DNA of 64,000 nucleotides from Mycobacterium seoulense (GTDB lineage Bacteria > Actinomycetota > Actinomycetes > Mycobacteriales > Mycobacteriaceae). Below the pieces are notes generated by a model. That model ran no database searches, was not told the DNA's origin, and saw only the letters and a program-made list of their open reading frames with translations. Position numbers and translations under genes: made by a program. The stretch is from positions 2,542,001-2,606,000 of the forward strand of contig NZ_AP022582.1 in NCBI RefSeq assembly GCF_010731595.1, in the 5' to 3' direction. Shown in pieces: positions 17,599-26,616 of the stretch. Within the stretch, counting starts at the first letter, position 1; each line of letters opens with the position of its first letter.

Positions 17599-18318
17599 TT
17601 GAGAACCGCATTGGTCACCGGCGGCAGCGGCGGGATCGGGAAAGGGTGCGGCCGCAAGTTGGTCGAGCTCGGTTACGACGTGGTGCTCGCGGCGCGTCGT
17701 GAGGCGCCGTTGCGGGCGGCCGCCGAGGAGATCGGTGCGCGCCATGTTGTGGCCGACGCGTCCGATCCGGATGGGTTCGCCGCCGCGACAACCGCATTGG
17801 AGACGATCGACCTGGTCGTCCATGCGGCCGGCACGCTGGGCGGGACGTACGCGCGCAAGCAGACGTTCGAGCAATGGCGAACCATCATCTCGGCCAACCT
17901 GGATTCGTGCTTCGTGGTGACCGCCGCCGCACTGCCGAGGATGCGCGCGGGTTCGCGGTTCGTGTTCATCTCCTCCTCGGCGGCGCACGAACCGATGATG
18001 GCGCGGACCGCCTACTCGGCGTCGAAGGCCGGCATGAACGCATTCGCCCGGGCCTTGGCGCTGGAAGTCGACCGCGACGGCATCGCCGTCCACATCGTCA
18101 CGCCCGGTCCCGTGGAAACCGAGATGCTGCAGGACGTCCCCTTCGAGATGTACGCGATTCGGGTCGCGGATGTGGCGAACGCCGTCGCCTGGCTGGACAC
18201 CGTCGATCCGTCGGTCGACCTGCCGGAGATCCGGCTGAGCGCGGTGCAGCGGGGGCCGTTCGCCCGGCCGCCGGTCGTGCCTACCGAAGCCCGTCGCCGG
18301 AGGCAGCGAAGGCCTTGA
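17599..18318 (+). CDS. Short-chain dehydrogenase/reductase
   Basis: This 239-residue classical SDR has the cofactor motif TGGSGGIG, the NNAG-equivalent HAAG, a catalytic Ser in FISSSAA, and YSASK. It would oxidise or reduce a hydroxyl/keto group with NAD(P). The start is TTG at 17599, which places the Rossmann motif at its normal distance from the N-terminus. The C-terminus is Arg-rich (EARRRRQRRP) and overlaps the convergent LLM gene by 38 bases, so it may have been extended by loss of an earlier stop. Confidence 0.88.
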   Translation: MRTALVTGGSGGIGKGCGRKLVELGYDVVLAARREAPLRAAAEEIGARHVVADASDPDGFAAATTALETIDLVVHAAGTLGGTYARKQTFEQWRTIISANLDSCFVVTAAALPRMRAGSRFVFISSSAAHEPMMARTAYSASKAGMNAFARALALEVDRDGIAVHIVTPGPVETEMLQDVPFEMYAIRVADVANAVAWLDTVDPSVDLPEIRLSAVQRGPFARPPVVPTEARRRRQRRP

Positions 18319-19153
18319 TCACCGTTTCGCCGAATTCGTGCAGGGAATCGGGGACGGCGAAGTCGGCGAACCACACGTAGAACCGCTCGACACCCTGCGC
18401 GGCCAGACCGGTGAAGTGGGCGATCAACTCGCCTGCGTCGCCGCAGACCAGTCCGGACCCCAGGTTGCCGAATCGCCGGGTGCTGACCTCGCGCACGTTG
18501 TCCGGGTCGCCGCCCGCGCGGACGAATCCCACCATCTGCTGCACCGACACCCGGGCCGCCCCGGCGGCGGGGGCCAGCTTGGGCAACTTGTCGAGGTGGT
18601 TGGCCGGCACATTCCACCAATCCGCGTAGTTGCGAACGAGTTCCATCATCCGGGGACCGGTGCCACCCAAGACCAGCGGTATCGGGTGCGACCTCCGCGG
18701 AGATTGCGCAACCTCGCCGGCTTGCCCGTCGTCGCCCCAGTACCGCCTGATCAGCTCGAGGTGACGCCCGAGTTGCTCCACCCTGGCCACCGGATCCCGC
18801 TGGCCGACATCGAATCTGGTGAACTCCGCGGGCCAGGACCCCGACCCGAGCCCCAAATCGAACCTGCCCTCCGATGCGTCCGACAACGTGACGGCTTGTT
18901 TGGCCAGCACGGCGGGGTGGCGAAACGCGTCACACAGCACCAGGTGGCCGATCCGCAGCCGCTCGGTCTTGGCCGCCACCCAGCCGGCAATGCCCATTGC
19001 CTCCCAGATGCTTTCGTCGGGAAGGCCCGGGGCCTCGAGGTGATCGATGAACGCCATGCCGTCGAAGCCACTGGCCTCGGCGTGGTGCGCGCGCGCCGCG
19101 ATGTCGGCCACCGACAGCCGCACCTGCGGCAGGAACAAATACCACTCGACCAT
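18281..19153 (-). CDS. LLM-class (F420/FMN) oxidoreductase
   Basis: This 290-residue TIM-barrel protein of the luciferase-like monooxygenase family shows the typical strands FDGMAFIDHLE, RLRIGHLVLCDAFRHPAVLA and GRFDLGLGSG. In mycobacteria most such proteins use F420 as a hydride carrier. It is convergent with the SDR and divergent from the acyl-CoA dehydrogenase operon. The start is ATG at 19153. The substrate and the cofactor choice are inference. Confidence 0.88.
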   Translation of the reverse strand: MVEWYLFLPQVRLSVADIAARAHHAEASGFDGMAFIDHLEAPGLPDESIWEAMGIAGWVAAKTERLRIGHLVLCDAFRHPAVLAKQAVTLSDASEGRFDLGLGSGSWPAEFTRFDVGQRDPVARVEQLGRHLELIRRYWGDDGQAGEVAQSPRRSHPIPLVLGGTGPRMMELVRNYADWWNVPANHLDKLPKLAPAAGAARVSVQQMVGFVRAGGDPDNVREVSTRRFGNLGSGLVCGDAGELIAHFTGLAAQGVERFYVWFADFAVPDSLHEFGETVIKAFAASGDGLR

Positions 19154-19202
19154 GCACCCACCTATGCGTATGTTCCCGTGCGATTGCGAACCGGGGCGCT
19201 AG

Positions 19203-19213
19203 TTTACTATTTT
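19203..19213. promoter_or_regulatory. AT-rich promoter element TTTACTATTTT upstream of the ACAD operon
   Basis: The 11-mer matches 12770-12780 exactly and lies 19 bases before the first start codon of the five-gene operon, within an unusually AT-rich 25 bases. It may be the -10 region and/or an operator. Confidence 0.4.
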
Positions 19214-19231
19214 TATTATGTTAGGGGTCTT

Positions 19232-20299
19232 ATGGATGTCGCACTGAACTCGGAGCAGCTGTCGCTGCGGGACACCGTGCGCGACATCCTGCGTACGGAG
19301 TGTCCATCCGACGCTGCCCGACAGGCGATGACGGATCCGGAGCGGTGGCGCGCGCTGTGGAAGACGGTCGTCGACCTCGGCTGGACCGATCTTGCCCAAA
19401 CCGGCGACTACGGGCCGGTTGAGCTCGCGGTGGTGCTCGAGGAATGCGGCGCCGCGATCGCGCCCATCCCGCTGCTGAGCAGTGTCGGGCTGGCCGCCGG
19501 CGCATTGCGGGGCACGGAGCTCGACGCGGTTCTCGACGACATCGCGGGCGGCGCCGTCGCCACCCTGGCCGTGCACGCCAAAGGCTCTAGGCTGCCCGGG
19601 GCGCCGATGACACTGCGCCGCGGACGGCTGCGGGGGCGGGCGGTCGGTGTCCCGGACCTGTCCCGCGCCGAACTTCTCGTCACGCTGGCGCGGCCCGACA
19701 CGGACCCCAACGGCACCGTGGTGGCGGTCGCGCGCTGCGACGACGGGGTGACCGTGATCGCGGGCGAGTCGACCGATCCCGCTCACCCGCTCGCAGACGT
19801 CGAGGTCGACACCGAACCAGTGGCCGCCGCGCCCGTCGAGATCGACACGGCGTTGACATCGCCGTTGGTGGCCGCCGCCGCCGACCTGGTCGGCGTGGCC
19901 GGCGCCGCGCTGCAGCGCTCCGTCGAGCACGCGAAGACGCGTCGCCAGTTCGGCACGCCGATCGGCGCGTTCCAGGGGATCAAACACGCGCTCGCCGACA
20001 ACTACGTCGGTTTGGAGCGCGCCCGCAGCCTCACCTACGCCGCTGCCGCCCGCCTGCACGATCCGACCACGGCCCCCGCCGATGCCTGGACCAGCGCGGC
20101 GCTCGCCAAGGCGGCGGCCGGCGACGCGGCCGTGAATTGCGCGAGAACCGCGGTGCAGGTGCACGGCGCGCTCGGGCAGACCTGGGAGCACGACGCCCAC
20201 CTCTACGTCCGGCACGCCTGGCAGGCCGCCGCGATGCTGGGAGACAGCCGGGCGCTCTACCACGAGGTGGGTCGCCGTTTCGCAGGAAACGCGAAATGA
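19232..20299 (+). CDS. Acyl-CoA dehydrogenase, divergent subunit (FadE-like)
   Basis: The 355 residues show the ACAD fold by the C-terminal part (KTRRQFGTPIGAFQGIKHAL, then VQVHGALGQTWEHDAHLYVR). The middle domain lacks the usual SEPEAGSD flavin motif, so this is probably the degenerate half of a heteromeric ACAD, as in mycobacterial alpha2-beta2 FadE pairs. The start is ATG at 19232 with AGGGG about 6 bases upstream; longer readings lack support. Its end overlaps the next gene by ATGA. It is first of five coupled genes. Confidence 0.88.
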   Translation: MDVALNSEQLSLRDTVRDILRTECPSDAARQAMTDPERWRALWKTVVDLGWTDLAQTGDYGPVELAVVLEECGAAIAPIPLLSSVGLAAGALRGTELDAVLDDIAGGAVATLAVHAKGSRLPGAPMTLRRGRLRGRAVGVPDLSRAELLVTLARPDTDPNGTVVAVARCDDGVTVIAGESTDPAHPLADVEVDTEPVAAAPVEIDTALTSPLVAAAADLVGVAGAALQRSVEHAKTRRQFGTPIGAFQGIKHALADNYVGLERARSLTYAAAARLHDPTTAPADAWTSAALAKAAAGDAAVNCARTAVQVHGALGQTWEHDAHLYVRHAWQAAAMLGDSRALYHEVGRRFAGNAK

Positions 20300-21393
20300 C
20301 TTCGCCGACAGCGGAATTCGGCGCCTGGCTGACCGACTTCCTGCCGAGTGACTACTACGCGAACTATCGGCAATACCGCTGGGACCTCAAGCTGCGCCGC
20401 GACTACCAGCGGGCGGCCTTCGAGGCCGGCTGGATACAGCCGACCTGGCCGCGCGAGCACGGCGGCCGGTCGCTGGGCTTGCGGGACGCGATGGAAGTCA
20501 GGATCGAGGCTGCGCTGCGGTCGGCGCCCAAGCTGCCCAACATCGCCGGGCCCAACGTCGCCGCACCCGGGATCCGGCAATTCGGCACGCCCGCCCAGAT
20601 CGACCGCCTCCTGGTTCCGCTGCTGCGCGGTGACGAATGGTGGGCGCTGGGCATGTCCGAGCCGGAAGCCGGATCGGATTTCGCCGGCCTGCGCACACGG
20701 GCCGAGCGCGACGGGGACGTCTTCCGGGTGAACGGCCACAAGATCTGGACCACCCAGGCCCACGAGTCGCGGTGGTGCACCCTGTATGCCCGCACCGACC
20801 CGGAGGCGCCGAAACACCGGGGGATTTCCTGCCTCATCCTCGACCTGCACTCGCCGGGCGTGCGGATCGAGCCCATCCGGATGGCCTCGATCTCCGACGA
20901 GACATTTTGCGAGGTCTTCCTCGACGACGTCGAGGTGCCCGCCGACAACCTCCTCGGGCCGCTGCACGGCGGGTGGAATGTCGCCTTGTCCTCGCTGCAC
21001 CACGAACGCCAGATGATCTGGATCATGAATTGGGTCGAGATCAAGCGCGGACTCGACGCGGTACGCCGAGCGCAGCCGACGGCGGATATCTGCACCGAAC
21101 TCGGTTCACTGCTGGCCGACGCCGAGGCGTTGCGGGCCACCGGATACCGTGCCCTGGGTAACGAGCTGGCGGGACGACCGAGTCCCGAAGCCGACACCAT
21201 GAAGCTGCTCGGATCGGTTACCTTGCAGCGTGTTTGGGAGCTGGCGGCCGACTCCGCGGGAATGCAGTCGCTCAGCGACCCAGACCTGCTCTTCGAGCGC
21301 CAGGACGCGCTGGCCGCCACGATCTACGGCGGGACATCGGAAGTCCAGCGCAACATCATCGCCGAGCGGCTGCTCGGGCTGCCGAAGGGATGA
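20296..21393 (+). CDS. Acyl-CoA dehydrogenase (FadE-like)
   Basis: The 365 residues keep the canonical ACAD motifs: the flavin-binding GMSEPEAGSDFAGLRTRA, the second strand FRVNGHKIWTT, and the C-terminal ATIYGGTSEVQRNIIAERLL. This is the likely FAD-holding partner of the preceding degenerate subunit. It introduces an alpha-beta double bond into an acyl-CoA. The start ATG at 20296 overlaps the previous stop (ATGA), and its own end overlaps the next start the same way. Confidence 0.93.
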   Translation: MTSPTAEFGAWLTDFLPSDYYANYRQYRWDLKLRRDYQRAAFEAGWIQPTWPREHGGRSLGLRDAMEVRIEAALRSAPKLPNIAGPNVAAPGIRQFGTPAQIDRLLVPLLRGDEWWALGMSEPEAGSDFAGLRTRAERDGDVFRVNGHKIWTTQAHESRWCTLYARTDPEAPKHRGISCLILDLHSPGVRIEPIRMASISDETFCEVFLDDVEVPADNLLGPLHGGWNVALSSLHHERQMIWIMNWVEIKRGLDAVRRAQPTADICTELGSLLADAEALRATGYRALGNELAGRPSPEADTMKLLGSVTLQRVWELAADSAGMQSLSDPDLLFERQDALAATIYGGTSEVQRNIIAERLLGLPKG

Positions 21394-22547
21394 CGAGGAT
21401 GGATTACGACCTCGGCGACGACGCCGCAGACCTGCGAAAGCACCTGCGTGAGTTGGTAGCCAACCACATTCCCCCCGACTTCCTCGGCGCGTGCACCGAG
21501 AACCCGCGGGATCTCGCCACCACCGAGACGTTCTGCAAGCTGCTGGCCGCCGAGGGCCTGCTGGCGCTGGCCTGGCCGAAAGTGCATGGTGGCGGCGGCG
21601 GCTCGGTGTGGCAGCAGACGGTGCTGCGCGAGGAGATGTGGGCCCAGCACGAGCCCCGCGGTCCCCAGTACATGGGCATCAACTGGGTGGGCCCGGCGCT
21701 GATGCGTTACGGAACGGCCGAGCAGAAGGCCAAGCACCTGGCCGCCATCGCCGCCGGCGACGTGATCTGGTGTCAGGGCTTCTCCGAACCGGAGGCGGGA
21801 ACGGACCTCGCCTCGCTGCGCACCCGCGCCGTGCGAGACGGCGACGGTTGGCGCATCACCGGTCAAAAGGTGTGGACGTCGTATGCGTTGATGGCGTCCT
21901 GGTGTGTGCTGGCGGCGTGCACCGATCCCGAGGCCCCCAAGCCCAAGCGGCTCACCCTGTTTCTGATTCCGATGGACCGGCCCGGCTTCACCGTCCGGCC
22001 CATCGGGTCCATGCTGGGGCCGCATCACCTCAACGAGATGTTCTTGGACGGCGTGCAGGCGTTTCCCGGCGACGTCCTCGGCGAGATCGGCGACGGCTGG
22101 CGGGTGATGCGCGAGGCGCTGGCATTCGAGCGCGTCGGCATCGCGCGTTACGCGCGGTGCGAGTCGCTGCTCGAGCGGATGCGCACCCAGCTCGGCGACG
22201 ACTGGGACACGCTGCCCGAATCGCTGCGCTCCCGGTGGGTGCGGGCACTCGTCGACCTGCGCGTGGCCCGGCTGCTGGCCTATCGCGCGGTGTCGCTGCA
22301 GGATGACCCGGCGGCGGGCGCCGCGGCCAGCGCGGCCCGGATCGCCACCACGACGTGCGACCAGCAGGTCGCCGAACTGCTCTTCGACGTGCTGGGCCCG
22401 GTCGCGCTGGACAGCGGCAGCGGCGCCGCGCTGCACGGGGCGATCGAGGACCATTGGCGTTACGCGCAGGCGGCCACCGTGGCATCGGGCACCATCGAAG
22501 TCCAGAAGATGTTGGTGGCCCGGGACGTGTTGGGAGAGCATCGGTGA
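21390..22547 (+). CDS. Acyl-CoA dehydrogenase (FadE-like)
   Basis: This 385-residue protein has full flavin motifs (GFSEPEAGTDLASLRTRAVR and WRITGQKVWTSYAL) and the C-terminal VASGTIEVQKMLVARDVLG. It would pair with the shorter downstream subunit. The start is ATG at 21390, overlapping the stop of the previous gene (ATGA); ATG at 21399 is a second choice. Having two FAD-type and two degenerate ACAD genes in one operon suggests two consecutive heteromeric dehydrogenation steps. Confidence 0.93.
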   Translation: MTRMDYDLGDDAADLRKHLRELVANHIPPDFLGACTENPRDLATTETFCKLLAAEGLLALAWPKVHGGGGGSVWQQTVLREEMWAQHEPRGPQYMGINWVGPALMRYGTAEQKAKHLAAIAAGDVIWCQGFSEPEAGTDLASLRTRAVRDGDGWRITGQKVWTSYALMASWCVLAACTDPEAPKPKRLTLFLIPMDRPGFTVRPIGSMLGPHHLNEMFLDGVQAFPGDVLGEIGDGWRVMREALAFERVGIARYARCESLLERMRTQLGDDWDTLPESLRSRWVRALVDLRVARLLAYRAVSLQDDPAAGAAASAARIATTTCDQQVAELLFDVLGPVALDSGSGAALHGAIEDHWRYAQAATVASGTIEVQKMLVARDVLGEHR

Positions 22548-23479
22548 AAACGGATCTGCCACAAGACATCAGCGACTTCGCCGCGGTCGCCGACAAGCGG
22601 CTCGCCCGGCTGGGCGGCCCGCAGGCCGCGTTGCGCGCCGAGACCGACGACGGCGTCCGGGATGCCGCGCGCACGGCGCTGAGCGAGGTCGGCGCGTTCG
22701 ACCTCGACGTCCGGTCGGGGCCCGACGACCTGCTTGCCGCCGCCGTGCTGTGCCGGGCCGCCGGCGCGACCGCGTTGCCCTATCCCCTGGTCGAGGAGTT
22801 GTTGGCGATCGACGGCGCCCGCCTTGCCCTGGTCAACCCCGAAGCGCCGCGCATCGACCACGGCGACCTGGACGGTGATTGGATCGCCGCCGATCTGGAC
22901 GGCACCCGTTACCACCCGCGGCCGGCGACGCGCACCACCGCCAAACTGGGTCCGTTCCTGGTGCCCGCGTCCCTCGGCGCACCCGATGGAACAATTCCGG
23001 CCGGCGACGTTAACCTTCATCTCGTGCTGGGATCATGGCGGATTCTGGGGTCGGTGCAGCAGGCGCTGCGGATCGTCACCGACCACGTGCGCGCCCGAAT
23101 CCAGTTCGGTAAGCCGCTGGCGGATTTCCAGGCCGTCAGGTTCGCCGTCGCCGAGGCCGCGGTCGCCGTCCGCGGACTGCACGAATTGGCGAAATTCACC
23201 GTCTGCCGGCCCGAATCGCTACCCAACCAGATTCGTTCGGCGGACGCACTCGTCCTTCGGCTCAAGGCATCCGACACCGCACGCCAGGTGTTGCGCACCT
23301 CCCACCAATTGCTCGGTGCCCTGGGCTTTTGCGATGAGTCCGACATCAGTGTGCTCGACCGGCACACCCAGCCGCTCATCCGCTTGCCGCTGGGAGCCGA
23401 GGCGCTCGCGTTGCGACTGATCCCGGGCGTCCCGGACGGCTCGCTGGAGACACTGTTCAGCGGGCCGGTATCGGCGTGA
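22544..23479 (+). CDS. Short degenerate acyl-CoA dehydrogenase subunit
   Basis: At 311 residues it is clearly shorter than normal ACADs (about 380). The C-terminal helical domain is recognisable (HVRARIQFGKPLADFQAVRF, then LLGALGFCDESDISVLDRH), but the middle flavin domain is reduced and has no SEPEAGSD motif. It is probably the structural partner of the preceding FAD-bearing subunit. The start GTG at 22544 overlaps the previous stop (GTGA), and its end overlaps the acyl-CoA synthetase start. Confidence 0.85.
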   Translation: MKTDLPQDISDFAAVADKRLARLGGPQAALRAETDDGVRDAARTALSEVGAFDLDVRSGPDDLLAAAVLCRAAGATALPYPLVEELLAIDGARLALVNPEAPRIDHGDLDGDWIAADLDGTRYHPRPATRTTAKLGPFLVPASLGAPDGTIPAGDVNLHLVLGSWRILGSVQQALRIVTDHVRARIQFGKPLADFQAVRFAVAEAAVAVRGLHELAKFTVCRPESLPNQIRSADALVLRLKASDTARQVLRTSHQLLGALGFCDESDISVLDRHTQPLIRLPLGAEALALRLIPGVPDGSLETLFSGPVSA

Positions 23480-24972
23480 CCAAGCCGACCGCGTCCGAGG
23501 TGACGGCCGACCCGTTAGCCGATGGAATCCCGTTCGGAGTCAAGCTTCAACAGCTCGCCGAGCAGCGTCGCGACGACACGGGGGTGACCATCGTCGCCCT
23601 CGACGGCACCGCGCGCTCGCTGACATTCGGCGAACTCGACGCCCGTGCCAACCAGTGGGGCCGCGCGCTCGCCGCCGACGGCGCTGACACCGGTTCCCTT
23701 GTCGCGCTGGCTATCCCCAACTCCGAGCATCTCGTGCTGGCCACGCTGGGGTGCTGGAAGATCGGCGCCGTTCCGGTGCCCATGCACTGGGACCTGCCCG
23801 AGTGGGAGCGCGACAGGGTGCGCGAGGTGATCGATCCGGCGGTGGTCGTCGACGAGGCGAGTCGGTGGCGCATGGAGGCGCAGGCGGCGGCCGAGTCCGC
23901 CGGCGCCCTGCCCGTGGCGGTGTCCCCCAACATCAACGGCATTTGCAGCAGCGGTTCGACCGGCGTGCCGAAAGTGATTCTGAGCCTGGCGCCGTCGCTG
24001 TGGACCCCGCAGCACGGCGAGCCCTTCCTGTCGAACTGGACACCCGTGGCGCAGCCGCAGACGATCATGGTGCCCGCGCCGATGTACCACACCAACGGGT
24101 TCGCCACCTTCTTCTTCCTGCTGGCCGGCGACCACCTGGTGATACTCCAAAAGTTCGATGCCGCACTGGCTTTGGATGTCATCGAGCGCTTCCGGATCAC
24201 CAACTTCACGGCCACCCCGACGATGCTGGCGCGCATCGCGGCCCGGCCGGACGTCCGTCAGCGCGACCTGTCCAGCGTCGTGTTCATCCTGCAGGGCGCC
24301 GCCGTGATGCCGCCGTCGCTCATGCACACATGGTTCGAACTGCTGAGCCCGCAGCAGATCGTGTCGGCCTATGGCATGACGGAAAACCTCGGTCTCACCG
24401 CGTTGCGGGGTGACGAGTGGCTCGCTCATCCCGGCAGCGTCGGCCGCGGTTTCCGCGACACCGAGATCCGGATACTCGACGCCGGAACCAGACAGCTTGG
24501 CCCCGGCGAACACGGCGAGATCTATCTACGCGCACCGATGAGCGCGGGATCGCGCTATGTCGGCGGCGCTCCGCCGCTACCGTCGACCGAAGACGGATTC
24601 CGCTCCGCCGGTGACATCGGCTACCTGGACGAGGACGGCTACCTCTACATCGTCGACCGCCGCGTAGACATGATCGTCACCGGTGGCGCGAATGTGTTTC
24701 CCGCGGAAGTGGAGTCGGCTCTGGCGGGCCATCCCGACATCGCCGACGTCGTCGTCATCGGACTCGCCGACCCGCAGTGGGGACGTCGGGTGCACGCGGT
24801 CGTGCAACTCGCCGAGGCCGCGGCGCTCACCGAAGAACAGGTGATCGAGTACGCGAAGAGCCGGCTCGCCCACTACAAGGCCCCGAAGACCGTCGAGTTC
24901 GTCGACGCGATTCCCCGCACCGCCGCGACGAAGGTCAATCGCTCGGCGATGATCGAGGCGCGCGGCGGCTGA
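23476..24972 (+). CDS. Acyl-CoA synthetase (AMP-binding, FadD-like)
   Basis: This 498-residue ligase has ICSSGSTGVPKVIL as the ATP motif, AYGMTENLG, FRSAGDIGYLDEDGYLYIVD with RRVDMIVTGGANVFPAEVE, and the C-terminal lysine loop PRTAATKVNRSAM. It is likely the activation step for the substrate that the four co-encoded acyl-CoA dehydrogenases then process. The start GTG at 23476 overlaps the upstream stop (GTGA). It resembles bile-acid and steroid CoA ligases in layout, but that is only a general impression. Confidence 0.92.
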   Translation: MTKPTASEVTADPLADGIPFGVKLQQLAEQRRDDTGVTIVALDGTARSLTFGELDARANQWGRALAADGADTGSLVALAIPNSEHLVLATLGCWKIGAVPVPMHWDLPEWERDRVREVIDPAVVVDEASRWRMEAQAAAESAGALPVAVSPNINGICSSGSTGVPKVILSLAPSLWTPQHGEPFLSNWTPVAQPQTIMVPAPMYHTNGFATFFFLLAGDHLVILQKFDAALALDVIERFRITNFTATPTMLARIAARPDVRQRDLSSVVFILQGAAVMPPSLMHTWFELLSPQQIVSAYGMTENLGLTALRGDEWLAHPGSVGRGFRDTEIRILDAGTRQLGPGEHGEIYLRAPMSAGSRYVGGAPPLPSTEDGFRSAGDIGYLDEDGYLYIVDRRVDMIVTGGANVFPAEVESALAGHPDIADVVVIGLADPQWGRRVHAVVQLAEAAALTEEQVIEYAKSRLAHYKAPKTVEFVDAIPRTAATKVNRSAMIEARGG

Positions 24973-24991
24973 GGGTGCCGGCACCGAAACG

Positions 24992-25402
24992 TCAGCCGAC
25001 GGCCGCGATCCCGGCGTTGGATATGGTGAAGCCGCGACCCGAAACGACGGTGCACGTCACCCCGCCGGTCTCCGACCGGCACGTGAACGGGCCGGCGCCC
25101 ATCGTCTGGCCGTAACCGAGGATCGGGGTGCCCTCGGCCGGGTTGGCCAGACAGCTTTCGCCCGCGCAGCGGGAGAGGAATCCACTGGTGTCCATGGTCA
25201 CCGAAGCCGGTGGCGAGACGCTGAAGCAGAACGCTCCGTCGGGGATGCCGCGGCGCTGGTAGTCGATCTCGCAGCTGATATTGCGCGACGGGGACAGAAA
25301 CGCCACGTAATTGTCCTGATCCGCGGCGGCCGACGGGACGAACAGAACGGTCCCGGCGCCGCCCAGCACAGCCGCCGCGGCGGTCAGCGCTTTTCTCAAC
25401 AC
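24992..25402 (-). CDS. Small secreted protein of unknown function
   Basis: The 136 residues start with a Sec signal (LRKALTAAAAVLGGAGTVLF, cleavage likely after SAAA). The mature part has six Cys (SCEIDY, FCFS, RCAGESC, FTC, VTC), which could form three disulfides, and a Gly-rich C-terminal strand SGRGFTISNAGIAAVG. It resembles the small secreted proteins common in mycobacteria; I do not know a function. I chose GTG at 25402 because it puts the signal at the N-terminus; ATG at 25486 is the alternative. It is divergent from the TetR-hotdog gene. Confidence 0.75.
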   Translation of the reverse strand: MLRKALTAAAAVLGGAGTVLFVPSAAADQDNYVAFLSPSRNISCEIDYQRRGIPDGAFCFSVSPPASVTMDTSGFLSRCAGESCLANPAEGTPILGYGQTMGAGPFTCRSETGGVTCTVVSGRGFTISNAGIAAVG

Positions 25403-25559
25403 CCGCCAACCGTGCCATACCGGCGCGGGCGCCGGACCGATTTCGCGCCTCGCGGTCCCCTCATGGAATCTTCTGCCCGCACGCATAGCCCCTGACCGAC
25501 GCGCGGTAACCTCATTCTCAAAGCGCGAGCACCGCGCCGAGGAAGGGGACGAAGCGCTC

Positions 25560-26588
25560 ATGGGCGACCCTGACGACGACGTCGACGTGACTCGCGGCGA
25601 CCGCTTCATCAAGACCGCTGTCGAGATCTTGGGCGAGACGGGACGCACCGACTTCACCGTGCAGGAGGTCGTCACCCGTTCCAAGACGTCGCTGCGCGCC
25701 TTCTATCAGCATTTCAGCAGCAAGGACGAGTTGCTGCTGGCCCTGTTCGACCGGACCATCGCGCAATCGGTGAACGGCTGGCGCACCGAAACCGACGGCC
25801 TGGACAGCACTGCGGCGCTGAAGCTGGTGATCGACCGCATCAGCCAGCAACCGGAATCGAGCACCCAAGACAGCCTCAATCGCGCCCTGTCTCTCTACAA
25901 CCAACACCTGGCCGAGACACGTCCCCGCGACTACGCCCGGGTGCTCTCGCCCTTGCATCGACTGATTCGCGACATCGTGGGGCAGGGCATCACCGAGGGT
26001 GTCTTCAACCCGGGGGTGGACGTCGGGGCGGCCGCTGCCATCGTCATGCAGACGGTCATGGGGGCACAGCGGTTGCATTGGCTGGGAACGGAATTGAACG
26101 GAGCGCCCCTCGACGGCGGCCAACTGTATGACTTCTGCAGCCGCGCCCTGGGCATCCGGGAAGGCGACGAAGAACCCGGCACGCCGTCGCTGGCCGAGCT
26201 GTTCGCCCAGATCGGTATGCGGCCCGGAACCCGCGACGGCGAATTCGCGATGACGATGCCGGTCAGCCCGGCCGTCGTCAACACTTCCGGCGCGCTGCAG
26301 GGCGGCCTGATCGCGACGCTCGTCGACGTCGCGGGCGGGCAGTTCGGGCTGGACTACCTGCAGCCGGACACCACGATGACGACGGCGGACCTCTTCATTC
26401 GTTACCTGCGCCCGATCCGGCAGGGCTCGGCGTTCGCGGTGCCCCGGATGCTGCGATCCGGGCGGCGGGCGATGGTGATGCAGGTAGACATCTACGGTGA
26501 CGGCGACGACGAGCTCGTCGCGACTGCGACCGTCAACTTCGCCGTCATCAACGGAGAGACGCCGACTGGCCTCAGCGGGACCTCCTGA
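25560..26588 (+). CDS. TetR regulator fused to a PaaI-like hotdog thioesterase domain
   Basis: The 342 residues make two domains. Residues 1-200 are a TetR repressor with the helix-turn-helix TVQEVVTRSKTSLRAFYQHF and a ligand/dimer region. Residues about 215-332 are a hotdog fold of the PaaI thioesterase family (GALQGGLIATLVDVAGGQFG, then FIRYLRPIRQGSAFAVPRML). The usual HGG of active members is QGG (Q247) while D256 is present, so the domain may bind an acyl-CoA rather than cleave it. The start is ATG at 25560. The amidohydrolase follows 84 bases downstream, with a 19-bp palindrome between. Confidence 0.9.
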   Translation: MGDPDDDVDVTRGDRFIKTAVEILGETGRTDFTVQEVVTRSKTSLRAFYQHFSSKDELLLALFDRTIAQSVNGWRTETDGLDSTAALKLVIDRISQQPESSTQDSLNRALSLYNQHLAETRPRDYARVLSPLHRLIRDIVGQGITEGVFNPGVDVGAAAAIVMQTVMGAQRLHWLGTELNGAPLDGGQLYDFCSRALGIREGDEEPGTPSLAELFAQIGMRPGTRDGEFAMTMPVSPAVVNTSGALQGGLIATLVDVAGGQFGLDYLQPDTTMTTADLFIRYLRPIRQGSAFAVPRMLRSGRRAMVMQVDIYGDGDDELVATATVNFAVINGETPTGLSGTS

Positions 26589-26616
26589 GGCAGCTGTACA
26601 CCTTGTCAGGCGAAGA

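Noticed and set aside
18338-19231. N-terminal extension of the first ACAD in the five-gene operon
   Set aside because: The frame is open back to 18338, but that part lies antisense to the LLM gene and crosses the AT-rich promoter. ATG 19232 has a good RBS and gives a normal ACAD start.
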